Positions 50,652 to 62,902 of a DNA stretch of 64,000 nucleotides are shown here, in pieces (the stretch's first letter is position 1; each line of letters opens with the position of its first letter). The DNA is taken from contig NC_087380.1 in assembly GCF_963675165.1 (NCBI RefSeq), positions 1,665,803 through 1,729,802 of the forward strand, written 5' to 3'. Under the pieces are notes generated by a model. That model saw only the letters and a program-made list of their open reading frames with translations. It was not told where the DNA came from and did not search any database. Position numbers and translations under genes: made by a program. Source of the stretch: Halichondria panicea (taxonomy: Eukaryota; Porifera; Demospongiae; Suberitida; Halichondriidae).

Positions 50652-51234
50652 CTTCGAGAAAGAAGTTTTTAAGTGCTCCAACCAAAGAGACTCTATTTGT
50701 AAATATTTAGTGGTTGATAGGAATTTGCAAAGTTTTTAAGACAATCTGAAACTCATGAAAAAGGACACTCATATTATACATTAGTAAATATATATAGCTA
50801 GTATATATATATTAGATAGATACCTCGAGTTTAGCCAGTACGTTACAGTACAGCAGAAGCGAAGAACAGCCCGGAGAGCAAAGGCAGAGCTAGAGGTGGT
50901 TTCATTGTTTTGGCATTGACATGCCCACACACAAACTGTGCACATTGGTAAAGATCATCAAATTTATTAGAGTAAAGATCATTAATGAAACAAACTGTAA
51001 ATTCTGCTTATTATCAGCACTTTTTCAAGCATCAAGTCTATAGCCATTGTGATTACTCATACAAGTTTACCGACAAGGTGTACTTGTGATTGTATATATA
51101 CATATGCATGAGTGAGCATGCATGCTTATAGAGAAAAACGTTTATGGACGTCTTGCAGATTGTAATAAAAATGTGCATGGAATAAAAATCAATGAAACAC
51201 AAAATGCTAACACAAACAGAGTGACAGGTTCAGT
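50652..51234. other. Spacer between the two RhoBTB genes
   Basis: 583 bp, promoter side of paralogue 1 and 3' side of paralogue 2. 50945-51180 matches 44755-45045 downstream of paralogue 1 (GGTAAAGATCATC, AACTGTAAATTC, GAGAAAAACGTTTATGGACG), so this belongs to the RhoBTB repeat unit. No gene. Confidence 0.6.
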
Positions 51235-54200
51235 CTATTTGAACAGTCGGGAGAGTCCTCGTCTCTTGTGGCTCTTGATTGCTGCTCCATTGTCCGATGT
51301 CCTGGAGGGGTCACCTGTACGGGGGGTGGTTGTAATGCATGGTGGGGGGTATATGGTATAGTACAGTGACACCTGTCTATAGTGGTAACCCTTGGGCAGA
51401 CCAACAGTGGTTGTATATATATATATATATATTTAGTTAACACTCTTTACCAAATCAACTTCGAGGTTCGAGGTGGCACAGGTCAAACAACTTTTCGGGA
51501 GCTTGAGAAAACTTACTAATTTTTATAATTACTGCACTCCAATACATAATAATTATTATACAAACAAAGTACTGCCTCTTCATCAGCCCACCCCTGAACT
51601 AAACCACACCTACCTGACTCCTCCCCCTCAGTATCGAGGTACTTGGTCTTATACTCGTTCATAGCGGTCTCGTAAAACAGTGGTGGCCATCGATGCTCCT
51701 CCACATAAGAGAGGTTGTCTTCGCCCAATTGCAGGAATTGTTTGCTTCCCTTAAAAACATCGAAATTGCTTGAGATGAAGTGAAGGCACCAACTGCTGAG
51801 TTGAGACGCGTTGTGCAGCTGTGAGGAGAGGAGGAGTCCTGTGTGTGTGTGTGTGTGTGTGTGTGCGGGCAATATATTAATTTTAGAGCAGCTAGGCACA
51901 TTTCTGTCAACATAAATATTTCACATGATAAACAAAGTGTTGATTATACAGAATGTGCTATTATAATTGATGCTTGCAACAAGACTGATTAGTCAATATG
52001 CACGTATGTGTATGTACAGCCATTAGTGTCAGTTGCTTGGGCTGGTAACTCAATGAATGAATGACCTCACCTATAACGTCGACGTCAGACTTTGCAATGG
52101 AATCTTTAGTGGCCCTCTCCACATGCTTGGAGATGTATAGTTCACAGAGTGACATCAGCCGACTCATCACGTACCTGTTGTGAGTCAGAGGGGTCAGCAA
52201 TGTAAGTGAAACACATTATGTGGAAAATCGATTTATGTCTTCATATTTTAATTGTGTATCTTATATAAACGGAGGATTGGTTTTAAATGCAACACACAAC
52301 ATAAGAGCTTGATTTATAGTTTCAGGAAACCAGCTACTGACATTGTAGGTTAAAAGACATCCTGTCCTACATGTATATACAGTAGACCTGTTATGAGCGA
52401 GAGGGAGGGAGAGGGGTCAACAAAGCAAGTGATACACATCATGTGGGGATCAAGCTTTTGCTCGGGTTGGATGTCTAGAAATGCACTCCACGGTGTTGAG
52501 TATTAATCTTAGACGTACGTAAGACAGGATTGGTTTGCTTAAATGCAACAGAGTTTTATATGCTTTCAGGAACCAGCTTTGGTCCATTCAGTACATGCAA
52601 TAAAGCCATTAAAGTGACATATTTTCGCGAGTATTCATTTCTGCTATTTTTGCGAATGAGAGTAAAATCGCAAAATATTTGTACTAGCAGATAATTGGAA
52701 AATGCGATGAATCTCATTAAAACCACATGCGACTTGCGAGTATATAGAAACGTTATGAATAACATTAATTTCACAACTTGAGCAGAATTTAATACCAGCA
52801 AAATGAGCTAAACAGTGAAAACGCAAACAAATGTACCTGTGAAAATATGTCACCTTAAGGTATACACAGTAGACCATCTATTGTATCTATAACTACTAAA
52901 ACCATGGCAACTCCACTCAACAATTTCACTTCACCTGTTGGCCAGCTCCAATATTCCCATAGAGTTCCCCTCCTCAATGAGGGGGTGGTCAGTGTACAGG
53001 TACTCTAGGAAACTCACAAACGTGTCCAATGGGATATCAGGGATGGATATCTGGGTAGGGGGGAGGTTAAAGGTTACTGTGTGGTAAATTAATCTGTTGC
53101 AATTCGAAATTAAGGTTTAGTAACGTATGTCTGTGACTTAATAGCTTGAGAATATTAAGTAGAAAAATGGAATTGTGATTCTATTTGGGAGTTGAAATCA
53201 ACCTGTATGTGCATTGAATTTAGGGATTACACATTGTACATTGTACAGTAAATTTCAGCAAAAAGGTAAGGCCTTATCGTGATTCGTTATACTTGGTTAG
53301 CTGTGCTCTCTTGGAAGGCTCCGGACAACATGGCTGACATGACCTCACATCGTGTGGTCAATACTAGTCGATGGGCGGGGACAACCACACCCTCCACTAG
53401 GAAACACACGTCAGAGAACAGTCCCTGTGTGTGTGTGTGTGTGTGTGTGTGGGTGTGTATGTGTGTGTGGGTGTGTGGGTGTGTGGTGATAAAAACATGT
53501 ACAAGTCTTTGCTTCTATCGAGGAAACGCTACAAAAGATGAATATGATCAGATACAGGCGCTTAAATCAATTTTATGATGCACAAGTATACACACAGATG
53601 AGGTTGGACGATCAGGTGCACCACTTTTTTGCTAAGCTGGCACAGAAACTGACAAGGATTTTCTATGTAAACTTCTAGCTGGTGTTGCACGGTCATTGGA
53701 GATTGAAGGCAACATTACCTCTCTAGCTACTTTGAATATAAAGCTTTCATTAACCAACCTGATCCCCAGCGATCCCCTCTATTCTGGCAAGTTTTTACTA
53801 GATTCTTGCCAGCCAGTACGTATACAGTGCAAACTACACACAGCACCGCTAAACTGTACTCTACCCTATAGTTTTAGCTAATCGTGATCCAACCAGACAC
53901 AACAGATACAACTAGCCAGGTGTTATAAGCTTAGCAAAGTAAGAGTAGCCATAACTTTTTTACAGTTGCTCGGTATCTATGGTAACGTGAGCAGAGACGT
54001 CACATGATTGATGACGCGTGGCCAACCTCCTCTGGTATACACATGTACAACTACATGTAGATCACTTCCACAAAAACACGCGTACCTTGTTGAGAAATAG
54101 TTGTTTTGCGACGCTGGTATTTCTATCATTCAACCACGTTCCAATTTTTTGATTCAGAAACTCCTCCCCTTTACGAGCATTCTCACATTCCAGCCCTAAC

Positions 54201-57200
54201 TCAGGCAAATTTAGCAGCTGAGAAATCTTGATTGTTTCGTCGATACCTTCGCTCTCTTTGTTGAGTTCCACCACTCCAGTGTAGAGGAATGTTAGGGCAC
54301 GAGATAGCGCCAGCTCTGTCACCACAGAGGGGTCAAAGGTCACCTCTGTTAGCTGCCTACCGTCCAAGCAAGTTCTATAGCGAACAGAATCAGATTTTAC
54401 AAGTGTGGCCTATACCAAGATCAACATGTAACAACATCACAACTAAAAATGAATATCGATAATATTATAAGGTACCGTAGAAACTGGATTATTAGCGCTT
54501 ACTCAACTATAAACGTATTTTTATTTTAAGCACATGCTCAACTGCAGGCTTTTTATATATAATTATACTCGAATTGAAACACTTTTCCAATTAGGTGAAG
54601 GTTGTTAGTGAAATTTTAGAATTGATACAGCTAATTTTGTTTATCCATAGATTGAAGAGTTAGAGGGATAGGAAACGGTTGGTATCTCGAGTAACATCCG
54701 CGCTACGCTGCGGTTTAATTGAGGCCATCACAACAATATCTATTTCTACACTCAGTGCATAATAAACTACAAGTAACTGTGCTTAGTCCGTGCAACTCAC
54801 TTATATTTCAAGGTCTATACCTATTGTAGTAGTCATAACCAGCACGCTTACACGTTATATGTTCCAATAGCTCTAAAACAGCCTTGGGAACATATAACTT
54901 TATTGGAAAGTCTCTTTTTACTGGGTGTGGTCAGTCATTAGCAAGTACTACACGTGGCTCATGGACTAGGCGTGTTATAAGTTGCTGAAAGAGATGATGT
55001 CTCGAGGAAACACAGCTTTGGGAGTTACCCGGCAAAAATGTGCTTAATAGCCTCGTAACGCGGATAATTTTCGAGGCTCCACTGCAGATTCAATGTAAAA
55101 TCATCACGTGCACCACTCCGTTTCCTATCCCTCTAACTCTTCAATCTATGGTTTATCATGAGCTAGTTAGCTTGTACAGTGCATGGTATAGCTATAGCTG
55201 GTGATATCCATCTGGAAGGACTCTCTGGGCATGCTGTTACCTTGTCTGATCATGCTGAGAGAATGAGAGACTAGTCTCATGAATCAGCCGCACCTCTCTG
55301 GTGTCGGACACCAGAGGTGCGGCTGATTCATGAGACTAATAAGAGACATGGATGATCCTTTTATTCAAGTTCCTGGTCGTTTTTATTTATGAACTGTAAA
55401 ATGAACTAGTATGATATAGATCCAGTTAGGGTTCCCTGCTTGCCTTGCTTGCTCGCTTTCTAGCCAGCTTGCACATGCGAGTCAGCTCTCATCACAGAGA
55501 CATCCGGTTACTGGGTGGGGCTCAAAATGACTGCATTCAGTGGCGGATCCAGGGGGAGATCCCAGGTGCCACGGATCCCCCCTTTCAGTCTAGCTATTGT
55601 GGCTTTACTACACAGTCTACAGCTACCAGCTAGCTATTTATCAGTTTTGTAGCTATTATAATTTGATTCAATGATTGTACCTGTTGTTTTGATGCACTGC
55701 CAAAAGAGTGTTCAGGTTAGCCTATAGGCTAGCTAGTTGACTTCGTGGCAGCATAGCTAGCTAGCTAGCTAGGTCTACGCAAGTCTATTATGGGACTTCC
55801 CCTGGCTGAGTATGGGATTTTCCCTAGTCACGTGTGACCGGAAGTAGGCGTAATCCCAAAAATTTCACGCTGCGCGCTCGTAGTTTTGAACCCCCTTTTC
55901 ATTTTTCCTGGATCAGCCACTGGCATTATCGAATATAATCCAGTTTCTACGGTAGCATACGTAATTTAAATAATGTGGACACAATGGCTTAGAAATTTTG
56001 TTAGCAAGATTCGTAATAACATTTCAGTGTATTTCACAAAGTGAGTACACTGTTCTTACCTGTCTTCAATGTGAAGCATTCCCTCAAGCTGCCCCGACTT
56101 AACTGTCTCCATGGTAACCTTCCTTAGTCGTGCCTTGCCCCACCCATCACACAGGATGTCAACCTAGAGGAGGGGTACTACTGTTACAGTGCATTTTATT
56201 GCACAAAGATAGTTTGCAGAAGTGGGAAAAGTAATTGCGTTCCCATTATCCCTATAAAATACAGCCATGGAGTTTAAAGGGCCTCAAAGTCTCCATAGCA
56301 TGCATGATATGTGTGTGTGTTAAAAGTCTATTTGCGTTGAGTTTGACCCCAAAAGTTATGTGGTCAATTATGGCTTCATTTATGCTTTATGCATGTGGTG
56401 GATAAGTATACCTGGGACTTTTACATGGAACTTGAAATGCTAACTTTTAGCTGGTTGGAGCTTACCAGCTCTACAGCATACAGATATATAGAAGTGCTTT
56501 TTAACAAGGAATCCAATGGTATGTGAATTTCAGTAAAGTATGACAAAGTTATGACAACTTTATGAAGGTCAAACGTAGACTTTAGCAACCCACCTCTTTA
56601 TTACAGCCACTGTTGGTCTGCCCAATGGTGACCACTAATATTGTAATTTATACAAGGTATCACACCATCCATATACGTAGAGGCCTGGAATCGATGCTAA
56701 CACCATGCACATTTACCAAAACTATAAACCTCACCTTAACCTTCTGAGTCACTCTTAGTAGCTGTCTAAACAGATCTGAAGCAGATGCCAGCACATAGCG
56801 ATGGGCATGATACGTCTTGCCCTCCAGTCTCAAGACCATGTCCGAATAAGATGGGTTGTTTATCGCTTTTGACCACTCAACGGCAAACGTTGAAGATGGG
56901 ACTTCAATCTCGGGTGCTTTTTTATTGGCCGGTGGTTGAGGTGGCGGGGGGATGTAAGGTCCACAGGCATTCGTGAAAAATGGTTGGTCGGATGATTGGG
57001 AGCGCCTGTACATAAAGTTAAATTATAACTAGTACAGTGGTAGGAAGTGAAGTTTTGTGCACACCTGGCAAACTTCTCTATTTTGTGACATTTACTTTTA
57101 TTACGAGTGTTGCAAGCTGCGCTGTGCTAATGCCTCTCGCCATGTTATGCTTTCGCTCAAAAAGTATTAGTATATATACTGTATAGCGGGTAATTTTTGG

Positions 57201-60200
57201 GAGATAAAATATTTGTGGTTCACGGTGGCTGTGGGTTGCAAACACGGGTCCCAAAACACATGCTATAGGAGAAACTTTGGGGCCCATTAACCTGGCTGTA
57301 TTATAGAGGGTGGCTTGCTTATAAGGTGACCACAATAGACAATGTATGTCAATGCTCCTAAATTTCACCCACCGTTTCCAAGGTAGTATGAATCTACGTC
57401 TCCTCTCCACACTATGGGAAGTGCCTGCCCTTGTTAGCCCCACCCTCACACAAGTGTCCATTGCCTCGCTCACACCAGCTCCTGTTAGGGCACTTGTCTC
57501 ATAGTAGCCCACCGCTCCTGAGGGGAAGAGGGGGAGGGCACATGGTTACAGATACACTCATACCCTCCCTATTGGATTCCTTAAAAAGCACTCTTTTATT
57601 TACCGTATAAGTAATAAATTTTACCAATATCTTTTGCCAGTTGCAGAGCATCTTTGCGGGAGACCTCAGTGTAGCCACGCTTATTGACCGCTTGACCTCT
57701 GAGATCACACTTGAGCCCAAGTAGCAGCACGGGTGTGTTTGGACAAAAATGATGAACTTCAAGTATCCACTTATGTTTGATGTTTTCAAATGAGACCTCC
57801 TCTTTGATACAAAATGCAATGAGGATAATGTCAGTATCGGGGTAACAAAGTGAGCGGAGCCTATCGTAGTCTTCTTGGCCGGCTGTATTCATTATTGGTT
57901 CATATTGATGTCATAACCACACATGAAATAATTATGGCTACAAACAATGATTGAAAGATCTTCAAATATTCAATGCCATAAAAAATACAGTGCATCCATG
58001 CAGCTAGCCTCGATTCCAGGCCGCTGAGAAAGGCGGCCTGGTATACACTGTTTACGCATGCGCCAGAATTACCAAGAATCTTGGTAATCGTAAATTGTAG
58101 TATATTTATCAGTATTCTTATTCCGCATTTAGTTGTAAAACATTGATATCCGTTTCATTTATAATGATGTCATTGAAAAAAGAAATCTAGTCCAAGTTGT
58201 GTAATGGCTGCTACCTTCTCTTCTGCTCTCGCGTACGCGTTATCCTGTGTTGGAAAACCAGGTCTAGTCTTGAAAGACAAGCAGCTGGAGGCGTTGAAGT
58301 GTCTGTACGCTGGTGTTTATGTGGGTACCGTACCGACCGGCTATGGCGGCAAGTCCCAGAGCAAGTCCATCTGCTTTCCAGACACTCCCTTTCTTGATTG
58401 ATGTGAAGCTTGACAGGACCAGTGCACCTCTCTCTGAAAGAAGTGTTGTGATGAAAGAAGTGTTGTGATGGTGATTTCTCCTCTTGTTTCTCTGAGTGAA
58501 GCCATCTTCAAAGTGTTAGTGTGTCTGTTCGACGTTCAGTGCCATTCTCTCTGGCCGGAAGGAAGTATTGTTGTGACATTTGCCGAAAATTGGTCACAGA
58601 GTAAGTACGTGGTATCTGATCCGAGAACTGTGTGGCCTGAATGTGTTTACAATCCGAGGGACTTGTGTGTATCCGATCCGAGGGACTTGTTGCTTGAGTG
58701 TGTATCCGGACTTGTTGCTTGAGTGTGTATTAATGGATAGTGCTTTCAATGGTAAATCTATTGTGTAAATCAATAAGTAGTCCTCACATTATGTTACGTC
58801 ACAGCCACTGTACTTATCCACATTTATTTTTTACCCACAGGTTTAACTAATTTCTTATGAGATTAACTTGTCGCCTGAGTGTGTATCCGATCCAAGCCTC
58901 AAGTTAATGAATAAATCTACACACTACAAAAAAAATTAATCAATTTAACAATTTTTTTAATGGTCAAAACAATTGAAACTGAGGTGACATTTATTAATGT
59001 AGCTTTAACGAAGTACAAAAAGCGTCAATTCAACTTTTATGTAATAATTATAACAACTATTTAAAAATACTTATAAGTATTAATGTATAAATGTAGTTTT
59101 AACATTATTATTGCTAGGTTAAAACTATTGTGTTTTATTGTCAAATCTACTTAAGCCATACATTAAAACAACCATTAAGAAAATACTTATTATAATAAAT
59201 AAGACTCATTATAGCTAAATAAATTCCTAAAACAACGATTTACAAATAAATCGGTATAACAATTATTATTCAATTCAATAAATAACATGTTAATACAAAA
59301 ATAGTGATAGGAAACGTTCGTGACAACTGAGTGAGACAATGGTATACAATGTTAAATTAGAAGGACAGTTTTAAATTAATAATAGTAATTCTCCTTGGTG
59401 TAACATACTGGACTCACAAGTATAGCAGACCGATCACTCTTGACCATGCAGAGTCCACCTATAATAGTAAATACATCATTGTTATTGATATTAATTATTA
59501 CCGTGTATTATCAATCACCGAGAGGATATCCAACAATGACGCCACTTCTATCCATTCGTCTGTTTGTTTCGTTTGTTCTCGCATGTCAAGCTTGCCAGTT
59601 TAAGGAATTTCTGTAGGAAAAAGTATATGCTTAGATGTATATTGACAGTGACAGTGTTCACCAGAAAACTAGACACTTTATGCTTGTCCCTCACCTCTCA
59701 CAGAAGTATCATCATCCACTTGGTGTAGTCACAGTCATACCTATTAAAGCCTTATAATTATACTGTTGAGAACATTTCATGTCTGTCCCTCACCTCTTAC
59801 AGAACTAGAAGTATCATCATCCACTTGGTGTAGTCGAGTCACAGTCATACCTATTAAAGTTTTATAATTATACTGTTGAGAACACTTCATGTCTGTCCCT
59901 CACCTCTCACAGAAGTATCATCACAGTCAGATTTATAGCAGCAAATGTCCAGCATAATTATAGTAAGGGAGTCTTCTCTTTTTTTGGAGCACATGGTTTC
60001 ACAGATCTAGATCTACTGAGCATGCGCAATCTTAGACTTAGCATAGCCACGCCCACAATTTCATTTAGTTTCTCTAGGTCCTCTATATCTATGGTTCTAT
60101 GCAAACTTGCTTACAATATTCATGACTGTATATATAATTTCACATCACTCATGCTATTATAAATGGATTGTTAAAAATATTGATTGTATATAATTATATG

Positions 60201-62094
60201 TGTGCCTGTGTTAGAACAAAATTAATATTATTATTGTTAAATCTAAATTTATATATTGTATTCTAACATGCTGCATGATAGAGTTTCAAATATAATTTAA
60301 TCAAAATGAGTTTGTTAGTTTGATTTAAGATATCAATAATAGATTCTATGTAAATTATTGTAGAAATAAAAGACATTGTGTGATTCTACAATATTTTAAG
60401 TTAAAACCACATATACTGATTATTTTAACGTTGTCTTTTTATTTTACTAAATATTAAGTTGATTCAACTGTTTAAGAATAATGTTAAAACGATTATGCAA
60501 TGTAGTTTCAAACAAAATTTTTTGCAGTGCAGAGCTGATGTTTTACTTAGCTGTCTCTGTCTACAGTATATACAGAGAGGTAGCCTCTTCTTTTTCTTTT
60601 TTCTGTTCTTTATCACAATAAGATAAAATACTGTTTTAACGTTCAATGAGATAAATACGGTAAATAATAAATTAATTGTCCACCCACGCGCCAACAGTAA
60701 ATACCAGGCCCACTATTCAAGGGGCTGGAGTCGAGGCTACCATGCAGCCTATAGAGAGTAGATTACCACGAATATGTGAGTAGTAGTACTTAAATGTTTG
60801 TTATTACTCCAACTGATTTATACGGTGGCCCTGAGTGCTACTCCAGTTGGTAGTTGGCAGTTGGTAGTTGGCAGTTGGCAGTTGGTAGTTGGCAGTTGGC
60901 AGTTGGTAGTTGGCAGTTGGCAGTTGGCAGTTGGTAGTTGGTAGTTGGCAGTTGGTAGTTGGCAGTTGGCAGTTGGCAGTTGGCAGTTGGCAGTTGGCAG
61001 TTGGTAGTTGGCAGTTGGCAGTTGGTAGTTGGTAGTTGGCAGTTGGGAGTTGGCAGTTGGTAGTTCGTGACCTTTAAACTTTGCAGTTAGCAAATGTTGT
61101 ATATACATGTAGATCTTTGCACTGCCTCTAATCTGTTAACCATAACTTTAAATAGCCTCAATAGAATCTAAAAGTGCCATGCAAAACCTGTTTCTATAAT
61201 TCCCCCCTCCCTGCTGGGATCTGGGAATATAGGTAGAGGATTAGACTTGAAATGATCTCCCTACCTACATATAAGATTAATATTGACGTCTTAGGCCATC
61301 TAGATATCGGTGCCAGTATCATAACAAGCAGGCTAATTATTGTTGCAAAGTTTAAAGGTTACGAACTGCCAACTCCCAACTCCTAACTGCCAACTCCCAA
61401 CTATCAACTCCCAACTACCAACTCCCAACTACCAACTCCCAACTCCCAACTATACCAACTCCCAACTCCCAACTGCCAACTGCCAACTGCCAACTACCAA
61501 CTCCCAACTGCCAACTACGTGTTTGAACTATCAAGTAGCAACTGCGAACTACCAACTACGCATTTGAACTATCAAGTAGCAACTGCGAACTACCAACTAC
61601 GCGTTTAAACTATCGAGTACGAACTACCAACTAGAGTAGCGCTCAGGGCCACCGTACATTTACCCACTATACACAATTTGCTGTTGTTCTATTAATCCCC
61701 CCAACCCACCACCTCATGTTTTCATGGAACTTTTTTGGGATATGTTGTAGCTTATTCATTCACCTACACAATCAGTATCAGTACAAGGTTCCAATCAAAA
61801 GATATCAACATTTAAGTACAACTACTCACACATTTGTGTAATCTACTCTCTACTAGGCTGGATGCACTGTATAATTATATACAAATGCAAACAACAATCA
61901 TGCATATACAAATACGTACGTGTATCCTGTAGCGACACAGAGACTGGTGTTCCGTCCACCACAATATTGTTGACGAGGTTATCGAATCCAGGATTAATGA
62001 ATGCACTGTGGAAGGAATCGGTTCTCCATTGTATGAGAAAACATGATTTACCCACTGCACCATCTCCAACTATGACCACCTTCAGGTTTTGCAT
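51235..62094 (-). CDS. RHOBTB: RhoBTB-family protein, paralogue 2 (632 aa, 11 exons, 4-kb first intron)
   Basis: Exons in transcript order: 62094-61920, 57882-57625, 57517-57373, 57005-56735, 56163-56060, 54374-54086, 53424-53293, 53050-52935, 52174-52071, 51838-51614, 51314-51235; sum 1899 nt. Exon phases match paralogue 1 throughout, proving tandem duplication. The GTPase domain is longer and more Rac-like: GDGAVGKS, a switch I stretch INPGFDN where Rac has a Thr, DTPGQEDYDRLRSL, LKCDLRG and ETSAL. Exon 3 has an 11-residue insertion before the basic/WKR segment. The bipartite BTB1, BTB2 and C-terminus follow paralogue 1 closely. The exon 7 donor is GTATAA against GTATGT in paralogue 1. Intron 1 (57883-61919) is filled with nested mobile elements. 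ATG 62094 is the first ATG. Confidence 0.88.
53427..53487. repeat. (GT)n/(GTGTGG) tract at the RhoBTB2 exon 7 acceptor
   Basis: About 60 bp of GT with GTGTGG variants lie immediately upstream, on the minus strand, of exon 7. It is expanded relative to paralogue 1. Confidence 0.85.
54645..55151. mobile_element. 507-bp MITE with CCATAGATTGAAGAGTTAGA ends
   Basis: TIRs of about 34 bp (CCATAGATTGAAGAGTTAGA and complement) are flanked by TTTAT on both sides. CATCCGCGCTACGCTGCGG and CCTCGTAACGCGG occur inside. No ORF. Confidence 0.82.
55272..55338. mobile_element. 67-bp palindromic MULE-like foldback
   Basis: Arms TAGTCTCATGAATCAGCCGC plus ACCTCT face their complement with only a 2-bp arm difference. 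The flanks ATGAGAGAC and ATAAGAGAC agree at 8 of 9 positions. It shares its outer 20 bp with the 468-bp element at 16224-16691. Confidence 0.88.
55538..55922. mobile_element. 385-bp CAGTGGCGGATCCAGG element with GCATT duplication
   Basis: The left end is CAGTGGCGGATCCAGG and the right end is CCTGGATCAGCCACTG, flanked by GCATT on both sides. The outer sequence is of a type widespread in animal non-autonomous DNA transposons. The interior contains GCTAGCTA runs and no ORF. Confidence 0.82.
58204..58720 (+). pseudogene. RecQ-like helicase fragment, frameshifted
   Basis: The first reading frame gives LKDKQLEALKCLYAG and a PTGYGGKSQSKSICF Walker A region with a small internal duplication of KS. 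It then hits a stop just after PFLD, where a one-base shift would continue as DVKLDRTSAP. A further segment reads VMVISPLVSL, the motif that follows in RecQ helicases. Similarity then fades and C-terminal motifs are absent. RecQ-type DExH helicases unwind DNA in repair; this copy cannot encode one. It lies within a transposon-like element in RhoBTB2 intron 1 on the opposite strand. It could instead be a first exon of an unrecognised gene, but the frame breaks argue against that. Confidence 0.72.
58721..59680. other. A/T-rich non-coding interior of the 2.7-kb element
   Basis: Very A/T-rich sequence with poly-A and poly-T patches (about 58926-59300). No ORF or RNA gene is visible. Confidence 0.5.
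59682..59935. repeat. Tandem repeat of about 120-130 bp, 2.3 units
   Basis: GTCCCTCACCTCTCACAGAA, then GTATCATCATCCACTTGGTG and CATACCTATTAAAG, recur with small indels (CTAGAA and CGAGT insertions). The third unit is incomplete. Confidence 0.85.
60843..61064. repeat. Heptamer minisatellite (AGTTGGC/AGTTGGT)
   Basis: About 31 tandem 7-bp units that vary only at one base (C or T, one G). They form the left arm of the MITE. Confidence 0.95.
61370..61640. repeat. Heptamer minisatellite (CCAACTN), inverted partner array
   Basis: About 20 clean units, then a decayed higher-order section where CGTTTGAACTATCAAGTAGC-type segments alternate with heptamers. It forms the right arm of the MITE. Confidence 0.9.
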
Positions 62095-62902
62095 CTTCAA
62101 GAAAGGAGGTTAAATAGTAGATCTACATGTGTATTTTAAACTATCATTCTAGTTGTAGTATAGTACAGTAGTATAGCTATTTCCTGCCAGAATGCGGAAA
62201 TGTCTATTGTCAGTGCCAGCAGTGCAGAGCTTCAGGTTCAGTGCAGAGGACACAATAATTAGCTAATTATTGCGACCTTTTATTAATGACGGAACGATTC
62301 GTCTTTTTATTCTTTGCGATAATTAGCTAATTATTGTGACATATAACGGAACGATTCGTCTTTTTATTCTTTATAACCTCTACATATTGGATAGACACAG
62401 AACAGTACTGTATGAGTGACAGGCAATTCTTGCAGGCACAGAGCAAACTACAATATTTAAAGGGGTGCTAGAAGCATGAGACTGTTAGTGTCATTGATGT
62501 TTTTCAGTGCTGCATCAGCCAAACAAAGACGACCTTTACCCCTAAATCAGCTGAAACAGTTTGTTCTAACGACGACCTTTCCCCTAATAATTTCCAATAT
62601 TAAATTTTAGCATTTACGATCATTACCTAATCACATGGCCACCCAGAAGAAGAACTGAGAGCAGCTAGCTAGCTGGGAGAGAGTTGCTTTTTACACCTCA
62701 TAAAGCTCTGTAAGTTAAAACAAGTCAATGGCAGTTTACATATTACACTACTAGACTTAGGCATATAATTATAAAGCTTGCAACGTCAATTTTCCTACTT
62801 GCATGTGAGCTAGCCAGCTACTACCTATACACACACTATAAAGCCACAAATTAAAAGTTTGTTCCCCTGAAGGTATAAAGGATAGAAGCAGACAAGTCCA
62901 TC
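62095..62902. promoter_or_regulatory. Divergent promoter region between RhoBTB2 and the right-edge gene
   Basis: About 810 bp head-to-head spacer. A direct repeat of about 65 bp (AATTAGCTAATTATTG, then GGAACGATTCGTCTTTTTAT) occurs twice at about 62260-62370. GACGACCTTT(A/C)CCCCTAA occurs twice at about 62528-62585. These could be regulatory or simple duplications. No TATA box is assigned. Confidence 0.45.

Larger units (their letters stand above)
54473..55954. mobile_element. Outer MITE enclosing a nest of three other elements (RhoBTB2 intron)
   Basis: TACCGTAGAAACTGGATTAT at the left is mirrored by ATAATCCAGTTTCTACGGTA at the right, about 22 bp. Within it lie 54645-55151, 55272-55338 and 55538-55922, each with its own ends and duplications. 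It sits in the intron between exons 5 and 6. Confidence 0.82.
58005..60739. mobile_element. 2.7-kb TAGCCTCGA-family element carrying a helicase fragment, 9-bp target duplication
   Basis: The left end is TAGCCTCGATTCCAGGCCGC, then GGCCTGGTATACACTGTTTA. The right end mirrors it as AACAGTAAATACCAGGCC and GAGTCGAGGCTA. CCATGCAGC flanks both sides exactly (57996-58004 and 60740-60748). Inside are the helicase fragment (58204-58720), about 900 bp of A/T-rich sequence, a 2.3-unit tandem repeat and a TTTTTCTTTTTTC/GATAAA segment. No transposase is readable. The arrangement resembles a gene-capturing Mutator-like element. Confidence 0.82.
60821..61656. mobile_element. 836-bp MITE whose arms are inverted 7-bp minisatellites
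   Basis: TACGGTGGCCCTGAGTGCTA at the left mirrors CGCTCAGGGCCACCGTA at the right, with TA at each edge. Next to each TIR lies a heptamer array: AGTTGGC/AGTTGGT at 60843-61064 and the complementary CCAACTN type at 61370-61640. Past the arrays the arms remain complementary (GACCTTTAAACTTTGCA and TGCAAAGTTTAAAGGT). The centre (about 61095-61335) is unique with no ORF. An outer imperfect inverted repeat (CAGCCTATAGAGAGTAGATT at 60746 and its complement near 61862) encloses it. Confidence 0.88.

Noticed and set aside
60843-61064. Heptamer array considered as a telomere-like or CRISPR-like array
   Set aside because: The unit AGTTGGC is not a telomere repeat, there are no spacers, and the array is the arm of an inverted-repeat element.
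60818-61108. ORF of QLPTAN repeats suggesting a repetitive protein
   Set aside because: It is the heptamer minisatellite arm of a MITE. 7-bp units give a 7-residue periodic ORF with no biological start.
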